Positions 32,881 through 44,221 of a DNA stretch of 64,000 bases are shown one piece after another (position 1 is the stretch's first letter; every line of letters starts with the position of its first letter). A model generated the notes under the pieces. That model saw only the letters and a program-made list of their open reading frames with translations. It did not search any database and was not told the DNA's origin. Source of the DNA: Cristatella mucedo (lineage: Eukaryota; Bryozoa; Phylactolaemata; Cristatellidae); the NCBI GenBank assembly GCA_009760855.2, contig WPIO01000091.1:1523501-1587500 (forward strand), in the 5' to 3' direction. Position numbers and translations under genes: made by a program.

Positions 32881-34317
32881 TCACGTAACCGTTGGTAGAC
32901 GTCGTGAATGCTGATGCCTTTAACCGTCTTCTAGTGTTCAATCGACTTGTCTTTAATTTCCTGATCTTAGTACTGAGAAGAAGCAGGCACGAGTGACAAA
33001 CGGTTTTAGCTTCAGGATTTCGTGCGGCTCGTGTTTCTTTCCGAGTCTATCTGTAACTTTTTCAAAGGAGCGAGGGTCGGACGGAATCGACCGTAAAATA
33101 CCATGGGCATCCTAATTCAAATAGCTCAAACATTTTTCTTTGTCATTTTCATGCTTTGGCAACCCTCTCAAGCAAATAGCCATGTACAAATCTAATAAAG
33201 AAGCGGTCAATAGTCATCCTATAGTACCCAAGTTCAATATTTAATTATATCTACTTCTATTCTTATTAAGAGATTACCTGAGCAGCAGCTAACGTACAAA
33301 TATGTATGTCCATGTAGGTGTCAATATGTGTCGGTTAAAGTCCAATCTGAAATGAAAATTTTATTTAAAATGAATCGCTTAGATGTTTCCTTGATTGTGA
33401 GGGCTGACATTCATTCTTCTTAAATGTTAAACCTGGATTATACGTTAGACTAAATTATAGTCATGCAGTCTCCGTGCCTAGAGTATTAAGCGTCAAGCAT
33501 CACTCCTAAAAATGTATTGAATAAATTATGTACGAAGTTTCTTTTTTGAGATTTCACCATTTTAAGTACATCTTCTTAGGAACTACATCGCTTGAAGTAG
33601 AATATGAATTGGAAACTATCAGAATACATTAGGCGAGGTTCTAACTATCTAATACTGCAGTTCCTCATAAAGAAACTCAATGTAATAGTGGATGACCAAC
33701 CGATCTCTTGGAATTAAACTTTCAAAAATGTTAAGTGAATTCCAGTCTGGTTATACGGCTAATCACTTGCAGACTTAGAGAGGCTAAGGGTGTCTAACCG
33801 GCTTCACACAAATCCTGAGTTTATCTTATTTTTTCCTTATCGTTTGACATGATTTTTCGACTGTTTTCGACTTTATCGATAGACGATTCTTTTCCTAATG
33901 AGCCTATGAACCCGCTTGGGTACTCACTTTCATTGTTTTCAATATCTTCATGGTCTATCCCAGCGGGTGACTGTAAAATGAAGCAGTGGTGCAAACGTGC
34001 ATGGATCATCCAAGGAACCACTGAAGTACAACCTTGGGAAGAATCTGTTCAAAATGTATGCTTTCTTTCATGTCGATGTCATATCGAAGTTAAAAAAAGT
34101 ATTTTGGTCTATGCATGTGGCATATATGCCAGTACCAATCAGCTGCCTTAATCAGCTCGCCATGCTATGCTTATTATCTGCCATTGTGCGTGTTTCCATA
34201 CAGTCCTCCTGTTTTCGGAATAATACTTTTTCAAGTTTCATAAAGCTATTATTAAATCAACAGTTACAAGTGAAACAAGATTAGCTTCGAAATCGTCTAT
34301 TGCACACATACAGTCGA

Positions 34318-35070
34318 CTTAGCCAGCGTATCTCCAGTAGCATCTCCATTAAGGCTAGGTGAACTTGTGTACGTGACATCTGGCAAGACGAAAATGACTG
34401 TTCTAGTTAGGACTTCACACTTGTTGTTGTGAGACGTTGCAAAAACTCGAGACCTCCATAACAACGATAGTGAATTTAAATTTATCCATTCGCTTTCGAC
34501 AACTTACTTCGACTTACTCACTTATTTATGACATACTCCTTAGTTAAATCAGGAGCCAACAATCAAGACCGAACTCGGAAGCGAGTCTTTCGGGTAATGA
34601 TTGTGACAAGTGCCTTCCCAGACTTTTGTTTATCAAGCATGATGTTACTCACCATTCAATTACATTTCCCTTTCTAGCAAATGTAAAGCGCCTAGAGACA
34701 GATTCAGTTCTCTGAGAGCACTTTATCAAGTGCATTATTAATATTATTATTACTCGCCGACGTGCACTTGCTCACAACGAAGCTGGGTAGCATCTCAATT
34801 AATGCTAGGTGAACTATTTCAACGTGACATCTGGCAAGACGAAAACTTCTGTTCTAGCACACTTGTTGTCGTGCGACGTTTCTAAAACTTGGGACCTCCG
34901 TAACGAAGACAGCACATTTAAATGTATCCATTCGTTTGTGATCTGACCTCGGCTTACTCACATATTTCTGACGTACTGTTAAGTGCAATAAGGAGCCAAC
35001 AATCAAGGTCGAACTCCGACGCGAAGCTTTTGGATCATGATAATGACAAGCGCCATCCCACACTTTACTC
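34318..35070. repeat. Tandem duplication of RT debris with LINE insertion
   Basis: The stretches 34318-34626 and about 34790-35067 are direct copies ('gcatctc.attaa.gctaggtgaact', 'tgacatctggcaagacgaaaa', 'aggagccaacaatcaag..cgaactc'). The LINE 3' end at 34627-34751 sits between them. The second copy preserves the uninterrupted continuation 'cactttactcgccgacgtgcactcgct'. Confidence 0.7.
34627..34751 (+). mobile_element. LINE 3' end, sense orientation
   Basis: This 125-bp fragment covers 'tgtttatcaagcatgatgttac', 'aattacatttccctttctag', the terminal hairpin and an ATT-type tail. It is the reverse complement of 26905-27025. Sister sequence at 35060-35070 shows the empty site. Confidence 0.8.
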
Positions 35071-35330
35071 GCCGACGTGCACTCGCTCTCAGCGAGGCTG
35101 CCTATCTGATTCAGGGTTCCGTCACGTACTCTGAGGTGCTTTCATTTTCTCGCTCCAGCCTGCCTATAAGAACAGTACCGTTACCAGCCTAAGAATTTTA
35201 CCATCAACATCTCTTGCTCCACACTTTGTGGCTCTAATGCATTTACTCACAAGGGCTTTGCTCACTCCCGAGTGATGTCGTGACATCCTTTGACTTAAGG
35301 ACATTGAAAAATACAGCAACCAACGCTCCA
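35055..35330 (+). mobile_element. Decayed LINE RT C-terminal fragment (unit D)
   Basis: This is homologous to 11790-12095 and 57180-57480. It ends in a segment ('cgagtgatgtcgtgacatcc') corresponding to the DVV-TSPDL stretch of the LINE, and it is full of stops. Confidence 0.5.
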
Positions 35331-35821
35331 GTATGCTACAGCACGTTCTGGGTTCTTATGACTTGACAGTCGTATGCTAACCTTTACTGTCATTAAGCTC
35401 CATGCCCCTAAAGCAATTTTCCGGTTGGTACTCTAATCTTTAGCATTATTTCTATTGCAACGATTGACACTCTGCACGTTACCATTGATTTTTGGAACCT
35501 GCTTCCATTACCGCACAAATATTTGCCTAGAAAGAGAATAAATTATCTGTAAATGCTATGCAGATTTTTAAATATTGTTATTTCGAGAAAGCATTTGTTT
35601 TATGCAACCTTTCAGTTATCTTCGATATCAGAGTAGCAATAACTCAATTTATGGAAAGCAATTTACATACCTGGGTCATGTAAATTACACTTTGATTCAA
35701 ATTTTTCAAATGCATACACAAGATGACGTCGATATATAACTAGATGACATACCAGAGCTTCAATGAATCAGCTTTTCAGTCACCTCAAGATCATTCAGCA
35801 ATGAAACTCAATCGATTGCAA

Positions 35822-35827
35822 TTTATT
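35822..35827 (-). other. Polyadenylation signal AATAAA, unit D peptide gene
   Basis: AATAAA on the minus strand lies 84-89 bases after the stop codon of the unit D gene. The same signal is kept at equivalent places in units A (1592), C, E and F (53325) and lost beside the broken exons at 2929 and 62361. Confidence 0.6.
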
Positions 35828-35910
35828 GTGAATCGAAAATCAATTCAACATCGATATGCTCTTACCATTTACGAAATTGAAATGATCTGGGCTATTCAAT
35901 TCTAATACAG

Positions 35911-36519
35911 CTATGCTTTTTTCCCTGGTTTGGCTGTCGGTGCTTTTGGCTTGCTAGGTTGGCTTCCTGTGTCCCAGTCATACATAAATCCACCATACCT
36001 CTTGCTTGCGCCATCATCTGCAAAGCGGAAATATTTCAGTTGTAATTTATGTCGTAAAGGAATGCTGGTATTTGACAATTATTATATAATATTTTCAGCC
36101 AGAGTACACAGAAACTAAATTCAATTTTCGTTGTTTTTATATTAAATTCTAAGCGCAATCATGAACACTGTGTTAGACAAGCCTATTGAAATCTTTTGGC
36201 TAAAACTCAATCATCCTGTCATGCAGCTTCCAGAATTATGACATTAAGGCGTTAGGATGATACTCAAACTAACCTTCAGATAAAGCTGAGCCATCATTTA
36301 GCTGTTCATGTAGACTCTCAGCTGCAGCTTCCTAAAATGCGAAGAAAAAATGAGCATGTGAAATGTCTTTTTGTCACTAGATTTAATTGCCAACCAGGAA
36401 AATACATCATTTGAGAATGGAAAAGTCTTTTGAATATTCAGAAATTCTTTTATATTCACCTGATAACATGCTGCCAGCACCACGACGGTGAAAAGGACGA
36501 ACACCAAAGCGAGCTTCAT
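35911..36519 (-). CDS. Enkephalin-like secreted peptide precursor, unit D (3 coding exons)
   Basis: Predicted to encode a 74-residue precursor of a secreted neuropeptide or peptide hormone. Coding exon 1 (36460-36519) encodes MKLALVFVLFTVVVLAAC-YQ, a signal peptide. Exon 2 (36274-36331) encodes EAAAESLHEQLNDGSALSE. Exon 3 (35911-36017) encodes DDGASKR, then YGGFM-YDWDTGSQ, a Pro/Lys/Ala-rich tail and PGKKA. Junctions are CAG|gtgaat, cattttag|GAA, GAAG|gttagt and ctttgcag|AT, with phases 0 and 1, and the frame is open throughout. Lys-Arg before YGGFM is a classic convertase site; Gly-Lys-Lys near the end suggests C-terminal amidation. A further acceptor, accacag|GAAATG, just before the start links it to the upstream promoter exon. 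No transcript was available. An opioid role is inferred only from the pentapeptide. Confidence 0.75.
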
Positions 36520-37165
36520 TTCCTGTGGTTATGAGCAGTTGAAATATGTAAATAATTAGCTGACAGTTATTTATGTTCATGAAAACAAAATTACGCTTAT
36601 ACAGTTAAACATTCACAGCCCTATAATTTAGGAACTTTCTTTGATGACTAGTTTAGCATTTAAGAGATCACTTACTAAAGATATGGAGCTCGAATGCTTA
36701 ACGTATGTCCAGCTAAGTGACCAGGTAGCTGCAAAAAATTCGAATCGCATGCAATGTTGTTTTGAATTTAGACACTTTCTTCCTAGCAATCCTCGCAGTT
36801 GCCTACGGAATTTTATCATTCACACGGAAAATATTGATAAAATTGACTGTTTGTAGTTAGAACAGCACTCAAGTGTGGTACATCATTTTATAGTCAGATT
36901 GGTAGACTTGAGTAAGTTAGAATGGACGGAATATTGCCTGACAAGACTCGCCAAACCCAAAAGTAGCCTCTACATGTTTTGACATTACACAGGTGATGAT
37001 ATTCAAGCAAATGAACCTGCTAGTTCTACCGAAACAGTGTCCAGTGCTGAGTGACAATTATAATTTTAACAACTGCATCGCTACGTTAGTCATGATAATA
37101 CAGTATATGATAGCAAAATAAATAAGCAAAAGAACAGGCAGTCAGGCACCCCCCCCCATTATTAC

Positions 37166-37250
37166 CTCAACGATAGGCTTCGTCTCCAGCAGAGTTACAG
37201 CTCAAAAGAGAGTAATACATAGCATGGCGTTCCAGCATAACTATTGGTCT
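37166..37250 (-). promoter_or_regulatory. Promoter and non-coding first exon, unit D peptide gene
   Basis: On the minus strand: CCAAT (37243-37247), a TATA-like CTATGTATTA (37213-37222), the conserved 'ctctgctggagacgaag' and the donor TTGAG|gtaata (donor at 37161-37165). Spacing fits a short 5'-UTR exon of roughly 20-35 nt, spliced over 643 bp to the acceptor before the start codon. The same arrangement occurs at 58819. An alternative TATA-like cataaataac lies about 50 bases before the ATG (36567-36576). Confidence 0.5.
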
Positions 37251-37664
37251 ACTGATTTCACAATACCTAGAATAAGTTTTATCAATCAGTCTGCTGGTGC
37301 ATTAGTCATTATTAAACTATGCTGCAGGTATTCCCGCGACTGGGACCGTAATTTTCCGATGACAGTTGACATGCACTCATTTTCCCGCTCATCCAGAGGT
37401 CAATTCACCCGCTGCACTTTTGCGAGATAGCTAGCAGCTAAAAACGATGGCAGGATTGGGCTGTGAGAGTGGAGGCTGGCCATGGCGTCATCTGAATGCA
37501 ATGAAAAGTGAAAACGAAATCGTGCATAATAATAAAAACATTAATAGTGCAAAGTGATAGGGATAACAAGATCGTTTATATGCATCTACAATAATATGCA
37601 CAAGAAGTATGTTGACAGTGTTTATTTAAAACTTTAGCAAGTACTAGAATTAAATTAAAAGTAC

Positions 37665-37845
37665 CTGACAATCCTAGCACGATCCCATCGTCGATTGCGG
37701 GTTTTCGAACTACAATATGATCCGGATTTATGCATGCAATCTTCTCAAAGTTTGCTTTAGTGTAGCTAGTACTTGTAATGGCAAGCTTTTTAACGACGGC
37801 CGAAACGCGAGAAACGGCTTCTTTATGCTGCACAGCAGCTGACAT
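37665..37845 (-). CDS. Candidate coding exon of unknown gene
   Basis: An ATG-initiated open stretch of 60 codons plus one base ends at a good donor (TTGTCAG|gtactttt). It begins MSAAVQHKEAVSRVSAVVKK and contains YTKANFEKIACINPDHIVV and DDGIVLGLS. The relative at 59318-59474 keeps the frame and the donor without indels, but has an in-frame TAG and a stop near the start. Absence of indels suggests past coding constraint. I recognise no family, and no downstream exon was found. Confidence 0.3.
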
Positions 37846-37859
37846 CAGCCCTATCCTAA

Positions 37860-39000
37860 TAACACTCGCTTCTTGATATGTATGTACATAGCAAATCTCA
37901 ACTGCTTAGGCTCTGCAGCTTTGCTGCCATTCGGGATTGTTGACGTTCTACTGTAGGGCCCTCAGCTTGATACCAGCTAGAAGATAGACAGATTTCTACC
38001 AAGCATGGTGAAATTTCCCTCGGTCATGTGCAATCGGTATGCAACTTTTGTTGATCATCGAGTTTACATGTCCCTATGTTTCCAAATGAGAATGCCAGCT
38101 CCTCAGACAGTTACGTGCCCACAGTAAGTATTTCCGGGGCTTCTATAGAGCGGAATATTAACGAATTTAATACTAACAAAGCTACATTCAAAGATAGTTC
38201 CTCGTAATTTTCTACTTGCTGAGCCAGAAAATCTACCACAATACTATCACACGAATCCCTGTAATTGCTCGTCGCCATGTCACTCAGATAGACTAACTCA
38301 GTTCCCGATCAGGAAAATCTACTTTCAGTGGCTAACTGTCGCAAAGAGTGTAAGCCGGTAATACAGGTAACATAAGCTGAAATTGGAAGACGAAGGTTCA
38401 TAAATAATTCATGTCATTGCCTCAAGAGGCATTGGCATCTTTTCTTCGGCAGCAAAATGACGGCAACTACTAATAAATCTCCAATGAAATTTAAGGTAAC
38501 TAGCAGTACGACCTGCTTTCGTGAGACCTTATTCACTGCAAACTTTGGAAAAGTGCATAACAACAACAGCTGTCCCATCATGATTCACAGGTTGAAGTGC
38601 TAAGATTTTCTTTGTGCAGGGCCGTCTACTCACCGCTTTTTACTTTTAGGTTAACGACATAAATCTTGTGGTTATTCCATATAAAAATCGGTACGACAAA
38701 GAGATGATGAGTGCATTTTTGGTTTGCAGGTAAATCTGTAACTTTTCGGTCTTCCCATTCTAGGACTCACCGTTTCAATGACAGCATCTGTTTTTTTACG
38801 ATGCAGACGACCAAATGAATGTCATGAGACAATGAGATGCCAATGACACCCCATGTCAACAATATTGATCTTGATTTTAAACGTTCGAAAGCCTTTGGTT
38901 ACTTTTTATCCCAAACAACGTGGGAACAGCTTTTACGATGATAAGCTCAACTTGTATTATTGGTACAATAACCTATCATTACTGAAAACGTGAGCATGGC
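37860..39000. repeat. Block shared with 21890-22990
   Basis: Long stretches match the earlier array remnant. No open frame of note was seen. Confidence 0.45.
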
Positions 39001-40450
39001 AAGGAATATCGGCTGTCTTGGAAAAATTGTAGCATTCTTGTCAAAATAAGCTAAACACTTACATTTTTTCCAAGAGTTTTTTGACTGTTGTAGAGTCAGT
39101 GGAGAGAGAGGGAGCACACGGTTATTAGAATTCCTTGTGCTATGCTTCCGACTGAATTTAAACCAAATTAATGCATAGCTTTGTTTGTTGTTTAGCTAAT
39201 AATGAGACAAGCGAGGTACATTTCATTCGTTTCTCTCAAAAGGAAATGTGAATATTTTAATGGCTATTTGCAGAAGAAATTAATAAATAGTGGTCCCTTC
39301 GTCATGAGAGGAGCATTTGCCTTAACGATTTAGCAGAAAATCCTAATGCTAATTTATCACCCACGTAACAGTTGATCGTTGAGTGTTAGTGGTATGTAAT
39401 GCCCAGGTTTCGAAATGCTAATTATACGTCGATCTAAGGTACTCCAAACCCGATCATTATATATGGTTTTGTCAACTGGAATTGTCATCGGTAAAAGATT
39501 TATTACCTGCAAAACTACTCAGCGATATTGCTGCCTCATCTGCCCACACAGTAAAAGTCAATATCCTACACGTTTGAAACTGCACACACTTGTATCCGTG
39601 CCCAACGAATGCCTACCAATGCCTGCTCGTTCAGAGAACTAAAAAGTTCTTTGTGCCTAAATATGAAAAGGCAGAATTTGCATGATTAAAAAAGATTTTC
39701 TCTTACCTGCTTACTGCAAATTTCTAGTTTTTTATATTCCTTAGAGAGGAAATGGTCCACAACGACAGTGTCACCTCAGTAGAAAAGAAACGATAAGCAC
39801 AAACACATTAAGGCCGCTTTTGGTTCTAGGAATTACAGTAAACAATTACACAAGTTAATGGATCAAATTTAACTAACTTCAATATATTGCGGTGAAGATT
39901 TGGTTACTTGCACCTAATTGCAAAGCACTGCTTGCCGTCAAGCACTTGTCCTTGCAAAAATGAAAAAAACAAACGATTTAGATAGGCACTTTTACAGTGT
40001 AGCCATGTGATCTGCCAATATACAAGCCAAAAGCGAACCATATTTGCATTAGGACTTAGCAGTGACAATCTTTTCTACAAATACCTGTTGAATAAACATA
40101 AGATAATTTTACTAAATCTACTAGTTCACCACAATCGCTGAGCCCTTTATGCCCCATGCACGGCATAATGCGAATCCATCACCTTAATTGATCCCCGTTA
40201 GGAAATACCATGGTGTGGCGTTTATCCTTCTCTGAGCGAGAAGCTCTTTATAGGACTTAAACTATGCACAAAGAACTCCATACACAAATAGTCCTTGGCG
40301 ATGATCATTTAGAGGCACCTTGGTCTAATGTAACTTGAAACAGCACTCTACATTCTTACATCCAGAGCCCGGCACACGAGAAACACTTATGCTAATCCTT
40401 GGAGAAGTACTCAGCATGTGACTGCATTTCCCAGTAGTCATCTGTGTAGC
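39000..40450. repeat. Block shared with 46290-47520
   Basis: The pair is clearly homologous ('ttagtggta.gtaatgc..aggtttcgaaatgc', 'ttaaggccg.tttt', 'tggttacttg.acctaattgcaaagc.ctgctt', 'ccagagcccggcaca.gagaaacactt'). It contains the small ORF pair at 40056 and 47012. Confidence 0.6.
40056..40166 (-). pseudogene. Shortened relative of the 47012 ORF
   Basis: It reads MPCMGHKGLSDCGELVDLVK then LSYVYSTGICRKDCHC and a stop; the unit E copy continues past this point. A TATAAA at 40247-40252 lies 81 bases upstream of the ATG, as in unit E. The AATAAA of unit E is AATATA here. Confidence 0.3.
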
Positions 40451-40982
40451 GACTTACAGGTGACGTAAACTACCAGGCTTGTCGCGATCAAAGGACGAAC
40501 CACGGGATTACCAGCAGATTGCAAATTCGCCTGCACTCTGGTTAGTGTATTTGCTGATTGATCAGTGTCAAGAGTTCAACCAGCAGCAGACCTTGGTGAT
40601 TTGTTGTAAGGCTATGGTACTTACAGAGTATGGCTCAACGATTGCTTGCCAATCTAGTAATACTGTTGCACGTCTCTACGTTTTCGACTTGTTTCGCTGT
40701 TTTTACACAACCACTGGCAGTCATTCCTGACATTCTGATTTGGAAAAGGTCGGTAAGAAAGACTGTCCATGTAGTACGGTTTAGCTGATGCCAAAATACC
40801 GAGCTCGCACTATATATTAGATGGCTTGCTGATCTACTGAACGAAGTACCTGATGTCGTAAGACTAGGGTTTAGTGCTGACACAGACCAGTCGGATTATT
40901 GCGAATACTTAATGTTCGTGATTATGGGATTATAGGTCAGTTAATCACCCAGGCCATATAAAAAGTTGGTGCCCTGAGATAG

Positions 40983-41040
40983 ATCGGCAGCCAGGATTCA
41001 AAACTCGGGGTACTGGCATTAAAGCTAACATGAGCTCTAG
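40983..41040 (-). other. tRNA-like segment, unit D
   Basis: A copy of the 32821 element with a weaker B box (gttttgaatcc). Confidence 0.45.
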
Positions 41041-43039
41041 TTCACAGAAGTTAGTTCAGAGTTCACAGCTCTAACTCACCTTTGGTATACGTCGTGGAGG
41101 CTGTTGAATGCATTAAACCGTCAGCTAGTGTCGAGTAAGCTTGTCTGCACTACGGATAAGGACTTGATGCATCAAGATATGACGGCTCTTCTTCCCAGCC
41201 ACTTTCATTCTTCTGCCAGCCTACTCTCTTACTGTTCTTATTCGTTGCACGTCGGCTGAGACTAGCATCTTCTAGAGGTTTCCCCTTTTTCGCACATAAC
41301 AGCTCTTCAGCTCATTGTCCACTTCTGCTGAATTTGGGCGTCAAGTCTCATCAATCGTTTAAAATCCTTGATATTGGTGAGCAACGTCCTGAGCACAGAA
41401 ATGTAGTTCAACTATTAAAGGATCATCTAAAATCACTGCTAGGATATTAAAATACTAAAGAACTAATATTTTTCATGATTAGTTGTCATCGGAATAAACA
41501 GCAGTTTCTTCATAGCAAGAAGTAGACAAAAGGTGTTCCTCATCTGCTATTTTCAGACCGAGAACGAGAGATGTGCTTTCCTTGAGCAAAAAGACGTGCT
41601 ATCTAACGTGAAGTGAAAGGCCTTTACTTTTGTCGCACCTTCCCAGAAAATTCCAAGTCATTACCGCATTGTTCTGCTCACAATGAGATTTGAAAATCAT
41701 TTCGCGTCCATGTCATAGTCGATCGTAAATACTGAGGTGTCAGCTGCCATTAATCTTCACGGTTAGCTGAACTGTTCATTTTTATCACAATCGATCAAAC
41801 TCACCTGTTAATACTGAGTATAATCACTTGTGTCTCAGATCGCAAAATCTTATTCTAAACGGTCTGGCTCACTAAATTTATCAGAGATTTCACTGTGACC
41901 AATAGGCAATATGGTGCAGAACTGATAAATAATCAATATTTAACCAACATTGAGCGGACAAATATGCAGCCTTATACTAAAAGCATGCTCCTTAAAAGCA
42001 TTGTCGTTATGTGACTCCTATGTCTCCGTTTTTTTTGGACCGAGACACAAGTAAATATTGTCAACTCTGCATGTAGCCTCTGAAAAGTGGTCGTATGTGT
42101 AACGTGAATTTCTCTTATTCCTCAATCTCAGTACCACGCAGCAGCAGGCACGAGTGAAACAGATTTCAGATTCAGGATTTCGTTCGGCTTCTGTTACTTC
42201 CCAGTTTTGCTGGAACTGTTTCGCCGTGGCAATGGTTGAACGAAAGCGCTCATACAAAAACAAAGCTGATCCTAGTAAAAACAGCTTGAACAATTTCATT
42301 GTCGTTTCCATCCTTTGGCAACCCTCTCAAGCAAGCATCAACGTACAGCTGGAATAGAGAAATGGTCGATGTGGATCACTAGACGCGAACAAAATAATTA
42401 ATTATCTATTCTTTTATTCTAATTAGGATTTTCCCCTGAGCAGCAGCAAACAAACAAAGAGGTTTTCGTCCATGCAGTCGTCGTAGAGTTTCGTTAGTGG
42501 TGGTTACTGTTGAGTCTGAAACGATACGTTTCATTTACAATTAAGTGCTAAGAAATTTAAATATTTTTGAGGGTTGACTTGCATTCGTCGTAGTATTAGC
42601 GTAGTTATTAAAGTGTGTTTGTACAATAGGATGAACAGTCGTCATGCAGCCTCCATGCCGAGAGTATTCAGGGTAAACTATTGCTCTTACAAATGCATTG
42701 ATACAAATATTCATGCAGTTTCTTTCTGAAATTTCATCGTTTGAAGTAGATTTCCTTAGGAACTGCGTCGTTAAACAAAGAATATGGATACCCAATGATC
42801 GGGAGATATTAGTCGACGTCACCCACTCAAACACTGTTGTTTCTCATTAAGAGATTTTAGGTAGTAGTGGTGAACCAACTAAATTCTTATATGGAAGATA
42901 TAATTACTAACAAGCGACTTGAACTCAGGTCGTAGAGCTAATCACTTGGCAGGGTTGTGGGGCTTAGCCCATCCAACTAATTCCTCCCAAATTGTGAGTT
43001 TGTTAAATTCTGTCCAATTATTTCACTTGATACTGTACA

Positions 43040-43265
43040 TTTGTTTGATTGTATCAATCACGAACATTTTCAACAGAGCCTCGGATCTTCCTTGGGCGTG
43101 CAATTTAAATGTGAAGCCAAATTCCGTATGGTCCTGTCTCAGATCGAGACATAAAGTAGAGCAGTGGGGAAATGTGCATGGATCGTCCAAAAAACCTGCT
43201 TCAGTACACGTTTCCGTTGCGATCTTTTCAACATGTATATTCCCACATGTCGACGTGCTAGCCAC
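43040..43265 (+). mobile_element. Decayed LINE RT fragment (unit E)
   Basis: It reads FDCINHEHFQQSLGSSLG, comparable to motif A of the intact LINE, followed by degraded sequence. Confidence 0.45.
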
Positions 43266-43459
43266 CTAAATCTAGTATTTAGATCTATGAGGTGGCATAT
43301 ACCAGTACCATCCATGTAGCTCTTTCAGTTCGCCAGGCACATGTGTTCCTACTGTCCACCGTTGCTGACACTATAGTTTCTCCAATTTACCGAAGACATA
43401 CTTACATTACTATTCATAAAGTTAACAGTCACACATGTGTCATGGAACCACCACACCGT

Positions 43460-43910
43460 CCAATTTATTTCTAGGCACTTTAAAATAGCTGCTAAGGAAG
43501 CATAATCAATTGCTTAGTGGTAGCATGCTAAATAACAGCAAGCACAAAATGGTTTAACCCGACACTTTCATGATCAACGAAAAAGTCTTTGCCCTCTAAG
43601 CTAATGAGGCTGTTGAGTCAGCCAATCGTAGCTGCAATGACCTTTTTTAGAAGGCTGTCCAACAATCAGCATGGCTCTGAGAATCCTGGCTGACCTGCTA
43701 GCAGCACTGAGCAGAGTCAACAGCCATATAGTACTTTCAAAGAAAATAAATTTGAATTGGCTATTACCAGTTGGACGCCTAAAACAGGCTCAGCCGGCCC
43801 ATCTCTTTTACCATCTCCTTTATAACTCATGTACTATTCTAAAGTGACATCTTGAGAGACGAACACTACAGCTCTTGTCTCGAAGGGAGACATTTATTTT
43901 TCGTAACTTT
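43460..43910 (+). repeat. LINE-derived debris (unit E)
   Basis: A 3'-UTR-like stretch ('tttctaggcactttaaa') and an RT C-terminal stretch matching 11470-11600 and 25235. Confidence 0.4.
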
Positions 43911-44221
43911 GTGTTCGCTACTATATCAGAGTAGCTGCAGCACAATTTCTCAAACACTAAATTACAACCTAGAACAAATCAATAATTTCGTGGATGTAAC
44001 ATCTGCAATTATGTTACCTAGATTACATCGTTGCATTAGTGAATGAATTTCAAGCGCCTTGAAGATTTAGTTTTTTAAAGTAGCCTCAATATCAATAATC
44101 AATTCAACTCGACCAATAGCAATTTATTTTGAATCGAGTGTAATCTAGCAACGACAAGCTCTTAGTATTCAAAAAATCACGATGGCTGGATTTTTCCCAT
44201 TTGACCTAAGCTTAACTTGCT

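Larger units (their letters stand above)
33160..42310. repeat. Array unit D (about 9.15 kb)
   Basis: It runs from the head motif ggcaaccctctcaagcaaa at about 33160 to the same motif at about 42310. It carries RT debris, a tandem duplication with a LINE 3' end, an intact peptide gene (35911-36519), its promoter, a candidate exon (37665), blocks shared with 21890 and 46290, and a tRNA-like copy. The intronic (TA)n block is absent, so exons 2 and 3 are only 256 bp apart. Confidence 0.65.

Noticed and set aside
35930-36118. 62-codon + strand ORF, with a close relative at 53433
   Set aside because: It is the antisense of the enkephalin-like exon 3. The conservation between copies is explained by the minus-strand exon, which has splice sites and a matching frame.
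36298-36519. 73-codon minus-strand ORF starting with the signal peptide
   Set aside because: The start is right, but after residue 20 it reads through a clear intron (donor CAG|gtgaat). The spliced form is conserved in unit F and the read-through is not.
37150-37158. Poly-C run beside the unit D promoter
   Set aside because: It is a simple nine-base homopolymer in the intron, absent from other units. No function can be argued.
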